64,000 bases of DNA from Paraburkholderia podalyriae (GCF_014397785.1 NZ_VZQQ01000010.1:206490-270489); one strand, 5' to 3'. Positions 9,319 to 19,552 are shown, numbered from the stretch's first letter. The notes: generated from the letters alone by a model not told the origin. A program made the numbers and translations.

Positions 9319-11256
9319 ATGAACGATCGTCCGTTGCCCGCCGCCCGCCGCGCCGCTCGCGCGCACGAAGCGCACGAATCCCAGTTCCGCCTGCTCGGCC
9401 AGCGCCGTTTCGCGCCGTTCTTCTGGACACAGTTTCTCGGCGCGATGAACGACAACGTGTTCAAGATCGGCTTTACGTCGCTCGTTACGTATCAGGCGGC
9501 GCGGTTTTCGGGCGTCGACCCGAAAACCGCGGCGTTCCTGATCTCCGCGATTTTCATTCTGCCGTTCGTGCTGTTCTCGGCCACTTCCGGCCAGATCGCC
9601 GACAAGTACGACAAGGCGTTGCTCACGCGCGTCGTCAAGACTTTCGAGATCGCGGTGATGCTGGTCGGCGGCGCGGGGTTCTGGCTGCATAGCGCGCCGT
9701 TGCTGTACCTGTGCACGTTCCTGATGGGCGTGCATTCGACCGTGTTCGGGCCGGTCAAGTACTCGTATTTGCCGCAGCATCTGTCGCAGGCGGAACTGGT
9801 CGGCGGCAACGGCATGGTCGAGATGGGCACCTTCGTCGCGATCCTGATTGGCACGATCGTCGGCGGCGCGGGCGCGGGGTTCGCCGAGCATGGCGCGGGG
9901 GTGCTGGCTTGCGCGTGTATCGCGATCGCGCTGCTCGGGCGTGTCGTGTCGGGCTTCGTGCCGGCTACGCCCGCGCCGCAGCCCGGCTTGCGCATCAACT
10001 GGAATCCGGTCAGCGAAACGTGGCGCAATCTGAAGCTCGCGCACGAGAACCGTACGGTGTTTCTGAGCCTGCTCGGCATTTCATGGCTGTGGTTCGTCGG
10101 CGCGACATTTCTCGCGTCGTTTTTCAACTTCGCGAAGGACGTGCTGTCCGCCGATCCCGACGTCGTGACCGTGCTGCTGGCCACGTTCTCGATCGGCATC
10201 GGCATTGGCTCGCTGCTGTGCGAACGGCTGTCGAAGCGCCGGATCGAGATCGGGCTCGTGCCGCTCGGCTCGATCGGCATCAGCGTGTTCGCGATCGATC
10301 TTTTTTTCGCCAGCCACGCGCTGCCGCCGGCGGGGCATTTGCTGAGCGTCGGCGAATTTCTCGCGCGGCTCGCGCATTGGCGCGTGCTCGCCGATCTGTT
10401 CCTGCTCGCGATGTTCGGCGGCTTCTACAGCGTGCCGCTGTATGCGCTGATCCAGAGCCGTAGTCAGCCGAGCCATCGCGCGCGCATCATCGCCGCGAAC
10501 AATATCCTCAATTCGCTGTTCATGATCGTGTCGGCGCTGATGGCGATGGGCCTGACCGCAGCGGGCTTCGGCATTCCGGCGATCTTCCTCGTCACCGCGC
10601 TGCTGAACGTGGTCGTCGCGGGCTACATCTATTCGCTCGTGCCCGAGTTCCTGCTGCGCTTCATTGCGTGGCTGCTCGTGCATACGTTGTACCGGATCCG
10701 GCTCGTGCATGCGGAGCGGATTCCGGAGGAGGGCGCGGCGGTGCTCGTGTGCAACCACGTCAGTTTCGTCGATGCGATCGTCATCATGGCCGAAAGCCCG
10801 CGGCCGATCCGCTTCGTGATGGACCATCAGGTCTTCCGCTCGCCGGTCGTCGGCTGGCTGTTCCGGCACGCGAAGGCGATTCCGATCGCGCCGGCCCATC
10901 AGGACGCGGCGCTGCTCGCGCGCGCGTATGATCTGTGCGCGCAGGCGCTTGCGGCCGGCGAACTCGTCTGCATCTTTCCCGAAGGCAAGCTGACGCGCAC
11001 GGGCGAGCTGAATCCATTTCGCCACGGCGTCGCCGACATCGTCAGGCGCACGCCGGCGCCGGTTATCCCGATGGCGCTGCGCGGTCTGTGGGGCAGCGTG
11101 TTCTCGCGCGCGGTCGATGCCCACTGGCCGCGTCCGCTCAGAAAAGGCGTGATGAGCCGGCTGAGCCTCGCGGTGGGCGAGCCGATCGACCCGGCGCTCG
11201 CGACGCCGGAGAAGCTGCAGCAGGTCGTGACCGAGCTGCGCGGCGCGCGGAAATAG
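9319..11256 (+). CDS. MFS (LplT-like) transporter fused to PlsC-type acyltransferase
   Basis: A 645-residue fusion. Residues 35-430 are a twelve-helix major-facilitator domain of the lysophospholipid-transporter type ([20 protein letters not shown] at the start). Residues 450-640 are a 1-acyl-glycerol-phosphate acyltransferase domain with the catalytic box NHVSFVDA (H-x4-D) and the second motif [12 protein letters not shown]. It probably flips lysophospholipid inward and re-acylates it at the inner membrane. The acyl-ACP synthetase domain found in E. coli Aas and in longer fusions is missing. The start at ATG 9319 removes a poorly conserved upstream extension of the open frame. Confidence 0.88.
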   Translation: MNDRPLPAARRAARAHEAHESQFRLLGQRRFAPFFWTQFLGAMNDNVFKIGFTSLVTYQAARFSGVDPKTAAFLISAIFILPFVLFSATSGQIADKYDKALLTRVVKTFEIAVMLVGGAGFWLHSAPLLYLCTFLMGVHSTVFGPVKYSYLPQHLSQAELVGGNGMVEMGTFVAILIGTIVGGAGAGFAEHGAGVLACACIAIALLGRVVSGFVPATPAPQPGLRINWNPVSETWRNLKLAHENRTVFLSLLGISWLWFVGATFLASFFNFAKDVLSADPDVVTVLLATFSIGIGIGSLLCERLSKRRIEIGLVPLGSIGISVFAIDLFFASHALPPAGHLLSVGEFLARLAHWRVLADLFLLAMFGGFYSVPLYALIQSRSQPSHRARIIAANNILNSLFMIVSALMAMGLTAAGFGIPAIFLVTALLNVVVAGYIYSLVPEFLLRFIAWLLVHTLYRIRLVHAERIPEEGAAVLVCNHVSFVDAIVIMAESPRPIRFVMDHQVFRSPVVGWLFRHAKAIPIAPAHQDAALLARAYDLCAQALAAGELVCIFPEGKLTRTGELNPFRHGVADIVRRTPAPVIPMALRGLWGSVFSRAVDAHWPRPLRKGVMSRLSLAVGEPIDPALATPEKLQQVVTELRGARK

Positions 11257-11347
11257 CGGCCATCGCCATCGCCGTCGCCAGGCCCGGGCTTCGCGGCGAG
11301 CGGGCTGGCATAATGGCGTTCTCCCCGTATTTCTTTGGACGACGCTC

Positions 11348-12448
11348 ATGTCCGGCAACACGCTCGGTACGCTTTTCACTGTCACGACCTTCGGCGAATC
11401 GCACGGCCCCGCTATCGGCTGTGTGATCGATGGCTGCCCGCCGGGCATGGCGCTCAACGAAGCCGACATCCAGTCGGAGCTCGATCGCCGCAAGCCGGGC
11501 ACGTCGCGCCATGTGACGCAGCGCCAGGAAGAGGACAAGGTCGAGATCCTGTCAGGCGTGTTCGAAGATCAAACCACCGGCGCACCGATCGCGCTGCTGA
11601 TCCGCAACACCGACCAGCGCAGCAAGGACTACGGCAACATCGCCGAGACGTTCCGCCCCGGCCATGCCGACTACACGTACTGGCAAAAATACGGCATTCG
11701 CGATTACCGCGGCGGCGGCCGCTCGTCGGCGCGGCTGACGGCGCCGACGGTCGCGGCTGGCGCGGTCGCGAAGAAGTGGCTGCGCGAGAAGTTTGGCACC
11801 GAGATTCGCGGGTATATGGCCGCGCTCGGCGAGATCGACGTGCCGTTCGTCGATTGGGCGCACGTGCGCGAAAACCCGTTCTTCGTGCCGAATGCGCAGA
11901 TCGTTGCGCAACTCGAAGCGTATATGGACGCGCTGCGCAAGGACGGTGATTCGATCGGCGCACGCATCAACGTGGTCGCGTCCGGGGTGCCGGTCGGCCT
12001 AGGCGAGCCGCTGTTCGACCGCCTCGACGCCGACATCGCGCACGCGATGATGGGCATCAACGCGGTGAAGGGCGTCGAGATCGGCGCGGGTTTCGCGAGC
12101 GTCGCGCAACGCGGCTCGGTGCATGGCGACGAACTGACGCCGGAGGGTTTCGTCGGCAATCACGCGGGCGGTGTGCTCGGCGGTATTTCGACGGGGCAGG
12201 ACATCACGGTGTCGATCGCGATCAAGCCGACCTCGAGCATTCGCACGCCGCGCCGTTCGATCGACAAGGCGGGGCAGCCGGCGGTCGTCGAAACCTTCGG
12301 GCGACACGACCCGTGCGTCGGCATTCGCGCGACGCCGATCGCCGAGTCGATGCTCGCGCTCGTGTTGATCGATCACGCGTTGCGTCATCGCGCGCAATGC
12401 GGCGACGTGGCCGTGAGCACGCCGAAGATCGCGGCAAGCGCGCCGTAA
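11348..12448 (+). CDS. aroC: chorismate synthase
   Basis: A 366-residue chorismate synthase, which converts EPSP to chorismate with reduced FMN as the last shikimate step. Signatures seen: [19 protein letters not shown] near residue 17 (signature 1), [20 protein letters not shown] near 125 (signature 2) and [16 protein letters not shown] near 318 (signature 3). Length is normal for the family. It follows the acyltransferase fusion by 91 bases; the neighbours suggest no functional operon. The start [20 protein letters not shown] matches the family N-terminus. Confidence 0.98.
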   Translation: MSGNTLGTLFTVTTFGESHGPAIGCVIDGCPPGMALNEADIQSELDRRKPGTSRHVTQRQEEDKVEILSGVFEDQTTGAPIALLIRNTDQRSKDYGNIAETFRPGHADYTYWQKYGIRDYRGGGRSSARLTAPTVAAGAVAKKWLREKFGTEIRGYMAALGEIDVPFVDWAHVRENPFFVPNAQIVAQLEAYMDALRKDGDSIGARINVVASGVPVGLGEPLFDRLDADIAHAMMGINAVKGVEIGAGFASVAQRGSVHGDELTPEGFVGNHAGGVLGGISTGQDITVSIAIKPTSSIRTPRRSIDKAGQPAVVETFGRHDPCVGIRATPIAESMLALVLIDHALRHRAQCGDVAVSTPKIAASAP

Positions 12449-12620
12449 CGCTGACGCGGCCCGGCGATTGGCGGTAAATGAGCCGCCAAAAAGAATAGGG
12501 AAGCGGACGAACGAAACGCGCAAGAAAGCGCGCAGACGAAAGCGCGAACGCGCCATCGGAATTTGCCTTCACGACGCTGCCGGTTATCGCACAGCACCGC
12601 GAAGGCAAGCAGCACACCCA

Positions 12621-14294
12621 TCACATGTTCGGATAGTTGGGACCGCCGCCACCTTCCGGCGTGACCCACACGATATTCTGCGTCGGGTCCTTGATATCGC
12701 AGGTCTTGCAGTGCACGCAGTTCTGCGCATTGATGACGAGCCGCTCGCTGCCATCGTCGTTCTTGACGAACTCGTACACTGCGGCCGGGCAATAGCGCGA
12801 CTCCGGTCCCGCATAGGTCTGCCAGTTCACGTTGACCGGCACGGTCGGATCTTTCAGCGTCAGGTGCGCCGGCTGATTCTCTTCATGATTCGTGTTCGAG
12901 ATGAACACCGAAGACAACCGGTCGAACGTGAGCTTGCCGTCCGGCTTCGGATACGTGATCGGCTTGCACTGCGACGCCGGCTTCAGCATCTCGTGATCCC
13001 AATGCTGATGATGGAGCGTCCACGGCACGTTGCCGCCGAGCAGCTTCTGCTCGAGACCGACCATCAGCGTGCCGAGGTACAGACCCTTGCTCATCCACTG
13101 CTTGAAGTTGCGCGCGCGGTACAACTCGGTGTAGAGCCACGAGGTCTTGAAGGACTCCGGGTAGGCAGTGAGTTCATCGTTATGACGGCCAGCCTGTACC
13201 GCTTCGAAAGCAGCGTCGGCCGCGAGCATGCCGGTCTTGATCGCCGCATGCGAACCCTTGATGCGCGATGCGTTGAGGAAGCCCGCATCGTCGCCGACCA
13301 GCGCACCGCCCGGGAACACCAGCTTCGGCAGCGACATCAGGCCGCCTGCGGTAATCGCCCGCGCGCCGTACGACACGCGTTTGCCGCCTTCGAGAATCGC
13401 GCGGATCGCCGGATGCGTCTTGTAGCGCTGGAACTCCTCGAACGGTGACAGATACGGATTCCTATAACCCAGACCGACCACGAAGCCCACCACCACCTGG
13501 TTGTTGTCCATGTGATAGAGGAACGAGCCGCCATACGTGTCGTTTTCGAGCGGCCAGCCGGCCGTATGCATCACCAGACCCGGCTTGTGCTTCGCGGGAT
13601 CGATTTCCCACAACTCCTTGATGCCGAGGCCATAGACCTGCGGATCGGCGCCGTCGCGCAGCTTGAACCGGTCGTTAAGCTGACGGCCGAGGTGGCCGCG
13701 CGCGCCTTCGCAGAACAGCGTGTACTTCGCGTGCAGTTCCATGCCGAGCTGGAAGTTCTCGGTCGGCTGGCCGTCCTTGCCGATGCCGAGGTTGCCGGTC
13801 GCGACGCCCTTGACCGAGCCGTCGTCGTTGTACAGCACTTCAGCGGCGGGAAAGCCGGGAAAGATTTCGACACCGAGCGCCTCGGCCTGCTGACCCAGCC
13901 AGCGCGTCACGTTCGCGAGGCTGATCACGTAGTTGCCGTGGTTCTTGAAATTGTCCGGCAGCGCCCAGTTCGGCACGCTCTTCGCGCCCGTTTCCGACAG
14001 AAACAGGAAGCGGTCCTCGGTCACGTCGACCGTCAGCGGCGCGCCTTTTTCCTTCCAGTCAGGAATCAGTTCATTCAACGCACGCGGATCCATCACGGCG
14101 CCCGACAGGATATGCGCCCCGATCTCCGAGCCTTTTTCCAGCACGCACACGCCAAGCTCGACGCCTTGTTCGGCAGCGCGCTGCTTCAGACGAATGGCGG
14201 CCGACAGGCCCGCAGGGCCGCCGCCGACGATCACGACGTCATACTCCATCGACTCGCGCGGGCCGTGCTGCTCAATGAGACTTGCGGGGGTCAT
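12621..14294 (-). CDS. electron transfer flavoprotein-ubiquinone oxidoreductase
   Basis: A 557-residue ETF-QO, which passes electrons from ETF (fatty-acid and amino-acid oxidation) to ubiquinone at the inner membrane. The FAD site is YDVVIVGGGPAGLSAA near residue 20. The membrane-associated ubiquinone region is central, and the C-terminus carries the 4Fe-4S ferredoxin cluster (CPAAVYEF with CVHCKTCDIKDPTQNI). I chose ATG 14294 (MTPASLIEQHGPRES), which gives the length I expect for this group; the longer frame to 14369 adds unconserved residues. No etfA or etfB lies in the window, so it is encoded apart from its partner. Confidence 0.97.
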   Translation of the reverse strand: MTPASLIEQHGPRESMEYDVVIVGGGPAGLSAAIRLKQRAAEQGVELGVCVLEKGSEIGAHILSGAVMDPRALNELIPDWKEKGAPLTVDVTEDRFLFLSETGAKSVPNWALPDNFKNHGNYVISLANVTRWLGQQAEALGVEIFPGFPAAEVLYNDDGSVKGVATGNLGIGKDGQPTENFQLGMELHAKYTLFCEGARGHLGRQLNDRFKLRDGADPQVYGLGIKELWEIDPAKHKPGLVMHTAGWPLENDTYGGSFLYHMDNNQVVVGFVVGLGYRNPYLSPFEEFQRYKTHPAIRAILEGGKRVSYGARAITAGGLMSLPKLVFPGGALVGDDAGFLNASRIKGSHAAIKTGMLAADAAFEAVQAGRHNDELTAYPESFKTSWLYTELYRARNFKQWMSKGLYLGTLMVGLEQKLLGGNVPWTLHHQHWDHEMLKPASQCKPITYPKPDGKLTFDRLSSVFISNTNHEENQPAHLTLKDPTVPVNVNWQTYAGPESRYCPAAVYEFVKNDDGSERLVINAQNCVHCKTCDIKDPTQNIVWVTPEGGGGPNYPNM

Positions 14295-14481
14295 TGATGC
14301 TCCTCTTACCGTTAGAATACTTTTTTCGGGTTCGTATTGTGGGCGTTCGATCCCAGTGCCGCAACCCAAAAGCCAAAGATTAGCACGATCGTACTATTTA
14401 ATGACACGGTATCGACCCTTAGTGGCGGTCCTACCGAACCCCGTCAACCGCAGTTGTCATACAACCGAACAAGGAAAGACA

Positions 14482-15258
14482 ATGGGCCGTTCGATCAATC
14501 TGGAAGGCAAGGTCGCGCTGATTACGGGCGCTTCGAGCGGGTTGGGCAAGCGCTTCGCGCAGGTACTGTCGCAGGCGGGTGCAAAGGTCGTGCTGGCGAG
14601 CCGACGAACGGAGCGGCTGAAGGAGCTGCGCGCGGAAATCGAGGCGTCCGGCGGCGCCGCGCATGTCGTGTCGCTCGACGTGACCGACTATCAGAGCATC
14701 AAGTCGGCGGTCGCGCACGCGGAGACCGAGGCTGGCACGATCGATATCCTCGTCAATAACTCGGGCGTGTCGACCACGCAAAAGCTGTCCGAGGTCACGC
14801 CAGCGGACTTCGAATATGTGTTCGACACGAATACGCGCGGCGCGTTTTTCGTCGCGCAGGAAGTCGCCAAGCGCATGATCATGCGCGGCAACAACGCGCA
14901 GAAGCCGTCGTACCGGATCATCAACATCGCGTCGATGGCGGGCTTGCGCGTGCTGCCGCAAATCGGCCTGTATTCGATGAGCAAGGCGGCGGTCGTTCAC
15001 ATGACGAAAGCGATGGCGCTCGAATGGGGCAAGCACGGCATCAATGTGAACGCGATCTGCCCGGGGTATATCGATACCGAGATCAACCATCACCACTGGT
15101 CGACCGATCAGGGGCAGAAACTCGTTGCGATGCTGCCGCGTCATCGGGTGGGCAAGCCGGAGGATCTCGACGGGCTGCTGCTGCTGCTCGCGGCGGACGA
15201 ATCGCAGTTCATCAACGGCTCGGTGATCGTCGCCGACGACGGTTTCGGGCTCGCGTGA
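14482..15258 (+). CDS. SDR-family dehydrogenase
   Basis: A 258-residue classical short-chain dehydrogenase/reductase with cofactor motif TGASSGLGKR near residue 19, NNSG near 95 and the catalytic Ser-Tyr-Lys set including YSMSK near 170. ASRRTERL after beta-2 suggests NADP(H) preference, which is inference. AAGGAAAG sits just before ATG 14482. A hotdog thioesterase follows 55 bases later on the same strand, so the pair may act on a CoA-linked intermediate. Substrate unknown. Confidence 0.92.
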   Translation: MGRSINLEGKVALITGASSGLGKRFAQVLSQAGAKVVLASRRTERLKELRAEIEASGGAAHVVSLDVTDYQSIKSAVAHAETEAGTIDILVNNSGVSTTQKLSEVTPADFEYVFDTNTRGAFFVAQEVAKRMIMRGNNAQKPSYRIINIASMAGLRVLPQIGLYSMSKAAVVHMTKAMALEWGKHGINVNAICPGYIDTEINHHHWSTDQGQKLVAMLPRHRVGKPEDLDGLLLLLAADESQFINGSVIVADDGFGLA

Positions 15259-15313
15259 GCGGGTCGTCCAAGGTTTCAAAAGTCAGGAAGCAAAGGAAGA
15301 ACGGAAGTACAGA

Positions 15314-15745
15314 ATGAGCGATTTTCACGCAGTCTTCGAAATGACGATGCCGATCCGCTGGGGTGACATGGACGCCTTCGGTCACGTGAACAACACGGTC
15401 TATTTCCGCTACATGGAGCAGGTGCGGATCTCGTGGTTCGAGCACATGGACTTTCTCGACCAGCGCATGGACGGGCAAGGGCCGGTGATCGTCAATGCGT
15501 CGATGGAGTTTCTGAGGCAACTGCACTATCCGGGCGACGTGATCGGCCGGATGTCGGTGGCGACGCCGGGGCGCAGCAGCTTCGATACGGCTTTCGAGCT
15601 GCTGCGCGCCGATGAACCGGAAACGCTCTATGCGCGGGGCGCCGCGCGATGCGTGTGGATCGATTACGCGGGCGGCAAGTCGATGCCGGTGCCCGACGTG
15701 CTGCGCGCGGCCATCGAGGGCGCGGCGCTCGTCAAGGCGGCCTGA
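15314..15745 (+). CDS. hotdog-fold acyl-CoA thioesterase
   Basis: A 143-residue hotdog protein of the 4-hydroxybenzoyl-CoA thioesterase group. The active-site strand RWGDMDAFGHVNNTVYFRY (residues 15-33) contains the Asp and the HVNN motif typical of this family. It would hydrolyse an acyl-CoA thioester in the cytoplasm, but the acyl group cannot be read. It lies behind the SDR gene, 55 bases away, in a probable two-gene unit, and converges on the PAS-LuxR regulator gene. Confidence 0.9.
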   Translation: MSDFHAVFEMTMPIRWGDMDAFGHVNNTVYFRYMEQVRISWFEHMDFLDQRMDGQGPVIVNASMEFLRQLHYPGDVIGRMSVATPGRSSFDTAFELLRADEPETLYARGAARCVWIDYAGGKSMPVPDVLRAAIEGAALVKAA

Positions 15746-15799
15746 GCGCGCGGCCAGTGCGGCCTGGTGCGCGACCGCGCGCCGCCAACTCCCTCTCTG

Positions 15800-16345
15800 T
15801 CAATTGCCGAGCAGCCGCTGCAACAGCTCGGTCGCATTGCCTGTGCCGTATTTGCGCATGAGCCTTGCGCGGTAGACGTCTACCGTGCGCGGGCTGATGT
15901 CGAGCACGCGGCCGATCTGCTTGCTGGTTTTACCGGTGACCAGTTGCGCGGCGATTTCGCGCTCGCGCGGCGTGAGCTCCACCGCGACGCGCCGGGTCGC
16001 GCTCAGATCCTCGAAGGTCCAGACGCCCGCCGCGTGCGGGTCGGTGCGCCGCTGCGCGCGGCCCGTCACGTGACACCAGAACAGCTCGCCGTTCGCGCGC
16101 TTCATGATGCGATCGTCCGCGTAGCTGCCTTGCGCGGTCATGATCGGCGGAATGCGCACGCCGATGCGCTCGAACTCATCCGCCGATGGATACAACACCT
16201 GGAACGACTGGCCGATCAGCGCGTCGCGCGCATAGCCGAAAATCGACGCGAGCTGGTCGTTGCAGTCTTCGATGGTCCGTTCGCGCGACAGCGCGAGTCC
16301 GATCGGCGCGAGGTGAAACGCAGTGCGGTAATCCAGGGCGGGCAT
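15800..16345 (-). CDS. PAS-domain LuxR-type transcriptional regulator
   Basis: A 181-residue regulator. Residues 1-105 form a PAS sensor domain (LSRERTIEDCNDQLASIFGY, then RANGELFWCHVTGRA). Residues 115-178 form a LuxR/FixJ DNA-binding helix-turn-helix (LTPREREIAAQLVTGKTSKQ, RTVDVYRARLMRKYG). There is no receiver domain, so the PAS domain is the likely input site; its ligand is unknown. The frame is open far upstream, but ATG 16345 gives a protein starting just before the PAS fold, and the upstream residues are antisense to scoA. It is divergent from scoAB and is a natural candidate regulator of it. Confidence 0.88.
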   Translation of the reverse strand: MPALDYRTAFHLAPIGLALSRERTIEDCNDQLASIFGYARDALIGQSFQVLYPSADEFERIGVRIPPIMTAQGSYADDRIMKRANGELFWCHVTGRAQRRTDPHAAGVWTFEDLSATRRVAVELTPREREIAAQLVTGKTSKQIGRVLDISPRTVDVYRARLMRKYGTGNATELLQRLLGN

Positions 16346-16366
16346 GGGCGGGCGGTAAGTACTTAT

Positions 16367-16390
16367 GTATTTTTGCGTATTGTGCCGTAT
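16367..16390. repeat. three GTAT units at 10-bp spacing upstream of the PAS-LuxR gene
   Basis: GTAT occurs at 16367, 16377 and 16387, each 10 bases apart, so all lie on the same helical face, 22-45 bases upstream of the regulator's start and in the divergent control region with scoA. Phased direct repeats like this often bind regulators; an autoregulatory role is inference. Confidence 0.4.
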
Positions 16391-16564
16391 GGTGGGCCCA
16401 GCGTACTCTTCCGGGCAGATGACAGCGCGGCGCTTGCCGCGTATGACTAGAATGACGTAGCGGTATCGCGAGGCGGCGTTAAGTTCGCCAGTTGCGATAT
16501 CAGCCGCAATGATCCGGCGGCAGGCGTACAGGTTTCGGGTTTCCATAGAGGAAGGGACATTCAG

Positions 16565-17269
16565 ATGAACAAGGTCTATCCAGGCGCCGCCGAGGCGCTG
16601 AAGGACATCGTCAAGGACGGGCAGACGTTCGCCGTCGGCGGCTTCGGATTGTGCGGCATTCCTGAGGCGCTGATCGTGGCGCTGCGCGATTCGAAGGTGC
16701 AGGGCATCACGTGCATCAGCAACAACGCGGGCGTCGACGGTTTCGGCCTTGGCCTGCTGCTCGAGACTCGCCAGATCAAGAAGATGATCTCGTCGTACGT
16801 CGGCGAGAACAAGGAGTTCGAGCGCCAGTATCTGGCCGGCGAACTCGAGCTTGAATTCACGCCGCAAGGCACGCTCGCCGAGAAGCTGCGCGCGGGCGGC
16901 GCGGGGATCCCCGCGTTTTTCACCAATACCGGCTACGGCACGCAGATCGCCGAGGGCAAGGAAACCCGCCAGTTCGGCGCGAACTACTACGTGCTCGAAC
17001 ATTCGCTGACCGCCGACATCGCGCTCGTCAAGGCATGGAAGGCCGACAAGTCTGGCAACCTGATCTATCGCCGCACCGCGCGCAACTTCAATCCGATGTG
17101 CGCGATGGCCGGCCGCATCACCGTCGCTGAAGTCGAAGAGATCGTCGAAGTGGGCGAGCTCGATCCCGACGCGATCCACACGCCTGGCATCTTCGTGCAG
17201 CGCATCGTGCTGAATGCGCATCCGGAAAAACGCATCGAACAACGCATCGTCCGCGCGAAAGGAGACTGA
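16565..17269 (+). CDS. scoA: 3-oxoacid CoA-transferase subunit A
   Basis: A 234-residue alpha subunit of succinyl-CoA:3-ketoacid CoA-transferase. It has [13 protein letters not shown] near residue 21, [12 protein letters not shown] near 55 and [15 protein letters not shown] near 115, matching the ScoA pattern better than AtoD. With ScoB it moves CoA from succinyl-CoA to acetoacetate (or a similar 3-oxoacid), feeding ketone-body or PHB-derived carbon into central metabolism. GAGGAAGGGAC precedes the ATG. scoB follows after two bases. Confidence 0.96.
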   Translation: MNKVYPGAAEALKDIVKDGQTFAVGGFGLCGIPEALIVALRDSKVQGITCISNNAGVDGFGLGLLLETRQIKKMISSYVGENKEFERQYLAGELELEFTPQGTLAEKLRAGGAGIPAFFTNTGYGTQIAEGKETRQFGANYYVLEHSLTADIALVKAWKADKSGNLIYRRTARNFNPMCAMAGRITVAEVEEIVEVGELDPDAIHTPGIFVQRIVLNAHPEKRIEQRIVRAKGD

Positions 17270-17271
17270 TC

Positions 17272-17913
17272 ATGGCATGGACTCGTGAGGAAATGGCCGC
17301 GCGCGCGGCGAAGGAACTGCAGGACGGCTTTTACGTGAACCTCGGCATTGGCCTGCCCACGCTGGTCGCGAACCACGTGCCGCCGGGCGTCGAGGTGTGG
17401 CTGCAGTCGGAGAACGGCCTGCTCGGCATCGGCCCGTCGCCGACCGAAGACGAAGTCGACGCCGACCTGATCAACGCCGGCAAGCAGACGGTGACGACGC
17501 TGCCGGGTTCGTCGATTTTCTCGTCGGCGGATTCGTTCGCGATGATTCGCGGCGGCCACGTCAATCTGGCGATTCTCGGCGCGATGCAGATCAGCAAGAA
17601 GGGCGATCTCGCGAACTGGATGATCCCGGGCAAGATGATCAAGGGCATGGGCGGCGCGATGGACCTGGTCGCGGGCGTCAAGCGCGTGGTCGTGCTGATG
17701 GAGCACGTCGCGAAAGGCGATCAGCACAAGATCCTCGAAGAATGCACGCTGCCGCTGACGGGCGTGGGTGTGGTCGACGAGATCATCACCGATCTCGGTG
17801 TGATCGAAGTGACCGAAAACGGCCTGAAGGTGACCGAACTCGCGCCCGGCGTGAGCGTCGACGAAATCAGGGCGAAGACCGGCGCGCCGCTCGATGTGAG
17901 CGCGGTGAGCTGA
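17272..17913 (+). CDS. scoB: 3-oxoacid CoA-transferase subunit B
   Basis: A 213-residue beta subunit partnering ScoA. The catalytic glutamate is in [11 protein letters not shown] near residue 45, where a covalent glutamyl-CoA forms. [11 protein letters not shown] precedes it, and AKMIKG-like and [15 protein letters not shown] family segments follow later in the chain. The gene starts two bases behind scoA, and a strong terminator follows at 17974, so scoAB is a self-contained operon. The divergent PAS-LuxR gene is its likely regulator. Confidence 0.96.
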   Translation: MAWTREEMAARAAKELQDGFYVNLGIGLPTLVANHVPPGVEVWLQSENGLLGIGPSPTEDEVDADLINAGKQTVTTLPGSSIFSSADSFAMIRGGHVNLAILGAMQISKKGDLANWMIPGKMIKGMGGAMDLVAGVKRVVVLMEHVAKGDQHKILEECTLPLTGVGVVDEIITDLGVIEVTENGLKVTELAPGVSVDEIRAKTGAPLDVSAVS

Positions 17914-17973
17914 CGCGGTTCAAACGCGCCGCGCGAGTCGATGCGACGGCGCGGCGGCAACGGTGCCGTTCGG

Positions 17974-18008
17974 ACGGGCGAGGCGTGAGTCTCGCCCGTT
18001 TTGTTTTT
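17974..18008 (+). terminator. rho-independent terminator of scoAB
   Basis: ACGGGCGAG (17974-17982) pairs perfectly with CTCGCCCGT (17991-17999) around an 8-base loop, followed by a T-rich run (TTTTGTTTTT). Confidence 0.85.
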
Positions 18009-18138
18009 GCGCGCGGCACCGGATGCGCGGGGCGGTTGAGTCGATCTTCCTAAGCCTTCTGGCCGATGCTTGCTGCGCGACGAAGCGGTTTACAATCGTT
18101 CGCAGGCCCAATCCGCGGCGCCATTGCAAGGATCCCGT

Positions 18139-19050
18139 ATGACCGCAACGACCTCCGCTTCCACCGTCGGGCGGCCCGCGCCGCGTCAACGTTACGTGCA
18201 GTGCGCGAGCGCTGCCGGCCTGCATCGCGTCGCCTACACCGAGTGGGGCGAACCGGACAATCCGCGCGTGCTGCTATGCGTGCACGGACTCACGCGATCG
18301 GGGCGCGATTTCGACCGCCTCGCCGCCGACTTCGCCGGGACCTATCGCGTGGTCTGCCCGGACGTGGTCGGCCGGGGCTTGTCGTCGTGGCTCGCGAACC
18401 CCAACTTGTACGCGGTGCCGCAGTACGTCGCCGACATGGTCACGCTGATCGCGCGGCTCGATGTCGACACCGTCGACTGGTTCGGCACCTCGATGGGCGG
18501 CCTGATCGGCATGGGGCTCGCCGGTCTGCCGCATACGCCGATCCGCAAGCTGCTGCTGAACGACGTCGGGCCGCATCTCGAGCCGGCCGCGGTCAAGCGC
18601 ATCGGCGATTACCTCGGCAAGCCCGCGCGCTTCGATACGCTGCAGCAGGGTGTCGACTACGCCGCGCAGCTCGCGCAGAGCTTCGGCCCGCTGACGCCGG
18701 ACGAATGGCGCGAAATCAATACGCCGTTGCTGCGCGAGGAGGGCGGCGGGTGGGTGTTGCGCTATGACCCGCGCATCGCGCAGCCGTTCGCCGCGGTCAC
18801 CGAGGAAGCGGCGAAGCAGGGCGAGGCGGCGCTGTGGCATTCGCTCGCGTCGTTCCAGGGGCCGGTGCTCGTGGTGCGCGGCGAGCAGTCGGATTTGCTG
18901 TCGCGTGAAACGATCGCGAAGATGGTGGCGACCGGGCGTGCGGTATCGAGCGTGGAAATCGCGGGCGTCGGGCATGCGCCGGCGTTTCTGGAGGCTGACC
19001 AGATCGCGCTCGCGCGGGAGTTCTTCGGTCCAGCCGCGAACGCGTCATAA
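18139..19050 (+). CDS. alpha/beta hydrolase
   Basis: A 303-residue alpha/beta hydrolase. CVHGLTRSGRDFD near residue 48 is the oxyanion region, GTSMGGLIG near 122 the nucleophile elbow, VRGEQSDLL near 255 likely bears the acid, and VGHAP near 280 the catalytic His. I used ATG 18139; the upstream residues of the open frame are unlike the family. Substrate not determinable; the family includes lipases, esterases and C-C hydrolases. It stands between the scoAB terminator and the RidA-like gene (79 bases) and could be cotranscribed with the latter. Confidence 0.85.
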   Translation: MTATTSASTVGRPAPRQRYVQCASAAGLHRVAYTEWGEPDNPRVLLCVHGLTRSGRDFDRLAADFAGTYRVVCPDVVGRGLSSWLANPNLYAVPQYVADMVTLIARLDVDTVDWFGTSMGGLIGMGLAGLPHTPIRKLLLNDVGPHLEPAAVKRIGDYLGKPARFDTLQQGVDYAAQLAQSFGPLTPDEWREINTPLLREEGGGWVLRYDPRIAQPFAAVTEEAAKQGEAALWHSLASFQGPVLVVRGEQSDLLSRETIAKMVATGRAVSSVEIAGVGHAPAFLEADQIALAREFFGPAANAS

Positions 19051-19129
19051 TATTGAGTTCAGCATGACGCTGCGATTGGCAGTGTCGTGCGGGATGCGGT
19101 TCGACTAACCCCTCAGCTCAGGACTTTTC

Positions 19130-19483
19130 ATGGCAGTCATTCGTTACCACGTCGGCAAGCGTCTTTCGGAAATGGCCGTGCACAACGGCACCGCGTACCT
19201 CGCGGGTCAGATCGCCGAAGACGACGATCAGGACATCACCGGCCAGACGCGCGAAGTGCTCGGCCACATCGACCGTCTGCTCGCTGCAGCGAACAGCGAC
19301 AAATCGCTGCTGCTGTCGGTGCAGATCTATATCTCGGACATGGTGCATTTCGCCGGCATGAACGCCGTGTGGGACGAGTGGGTCGCGCAGGGCGATACGC
19401 CGCCGCGCGCAACCGTCGAGGCCAAGCTCGCGAATCCGAAGTGCCTCGTCGAAATCGTCGTGATCGCCGCGCAGCGCAGCTGA
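19130..19483 (+). CDS. RidA/YjgF-family protein
   Basis: A 117-residue protein of the RidA (YjgF/YER057c/UK114) family, whose best known members deaminate reactive enamine/imine intermediates made by PLP enzymes. GTAYLAGQIAEDDDQDITGQ near residue 20 and PPRATVEAKLANPKCLVEI near 88 match the family. The Arg of the substrate-carboxylate site is present (PPRATVEA). It belongs to a subgroup shorter at its N-terminus than canonical RidA. It lies 69 bases upstream of relA on the same strand. Confidence 0.88.
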   Translation: MAVIRYHVGKRLSEMAVHNGTAYLAGQIAEDDDQDITGQTREVLGHIDRLLAAANSDKSLLLSVQIYISDMVHFAGMNAVWDEWVAQGDTPPRATVEAKLANPKCLVEIVVIAAQRS

Positions 19484-19552
19484 GTCGCGGTCGTCAGGCA
19501 GCATCGTTGTTGATTTTCCGTTGAATCGTCTGGCCCGGCGGGCCGTCGCACT

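Noticed and set aside
12468..12489. TTGGCGG/CCGCCAA hairpin between aroC and ETF-QO as a terminator
   Set aside because: The run after the stem is A-rich for the plus strand and absent for the minus strand, so it does not fit an intrinsic terminator for either gene.
15800..17242. Reading the PAS-LuxR protein as a 480-residue fusion
   Set aside because: The extra 299 residues are antisense to scoA and have shadow composition; the PAS domain begins right after ATG 16345.
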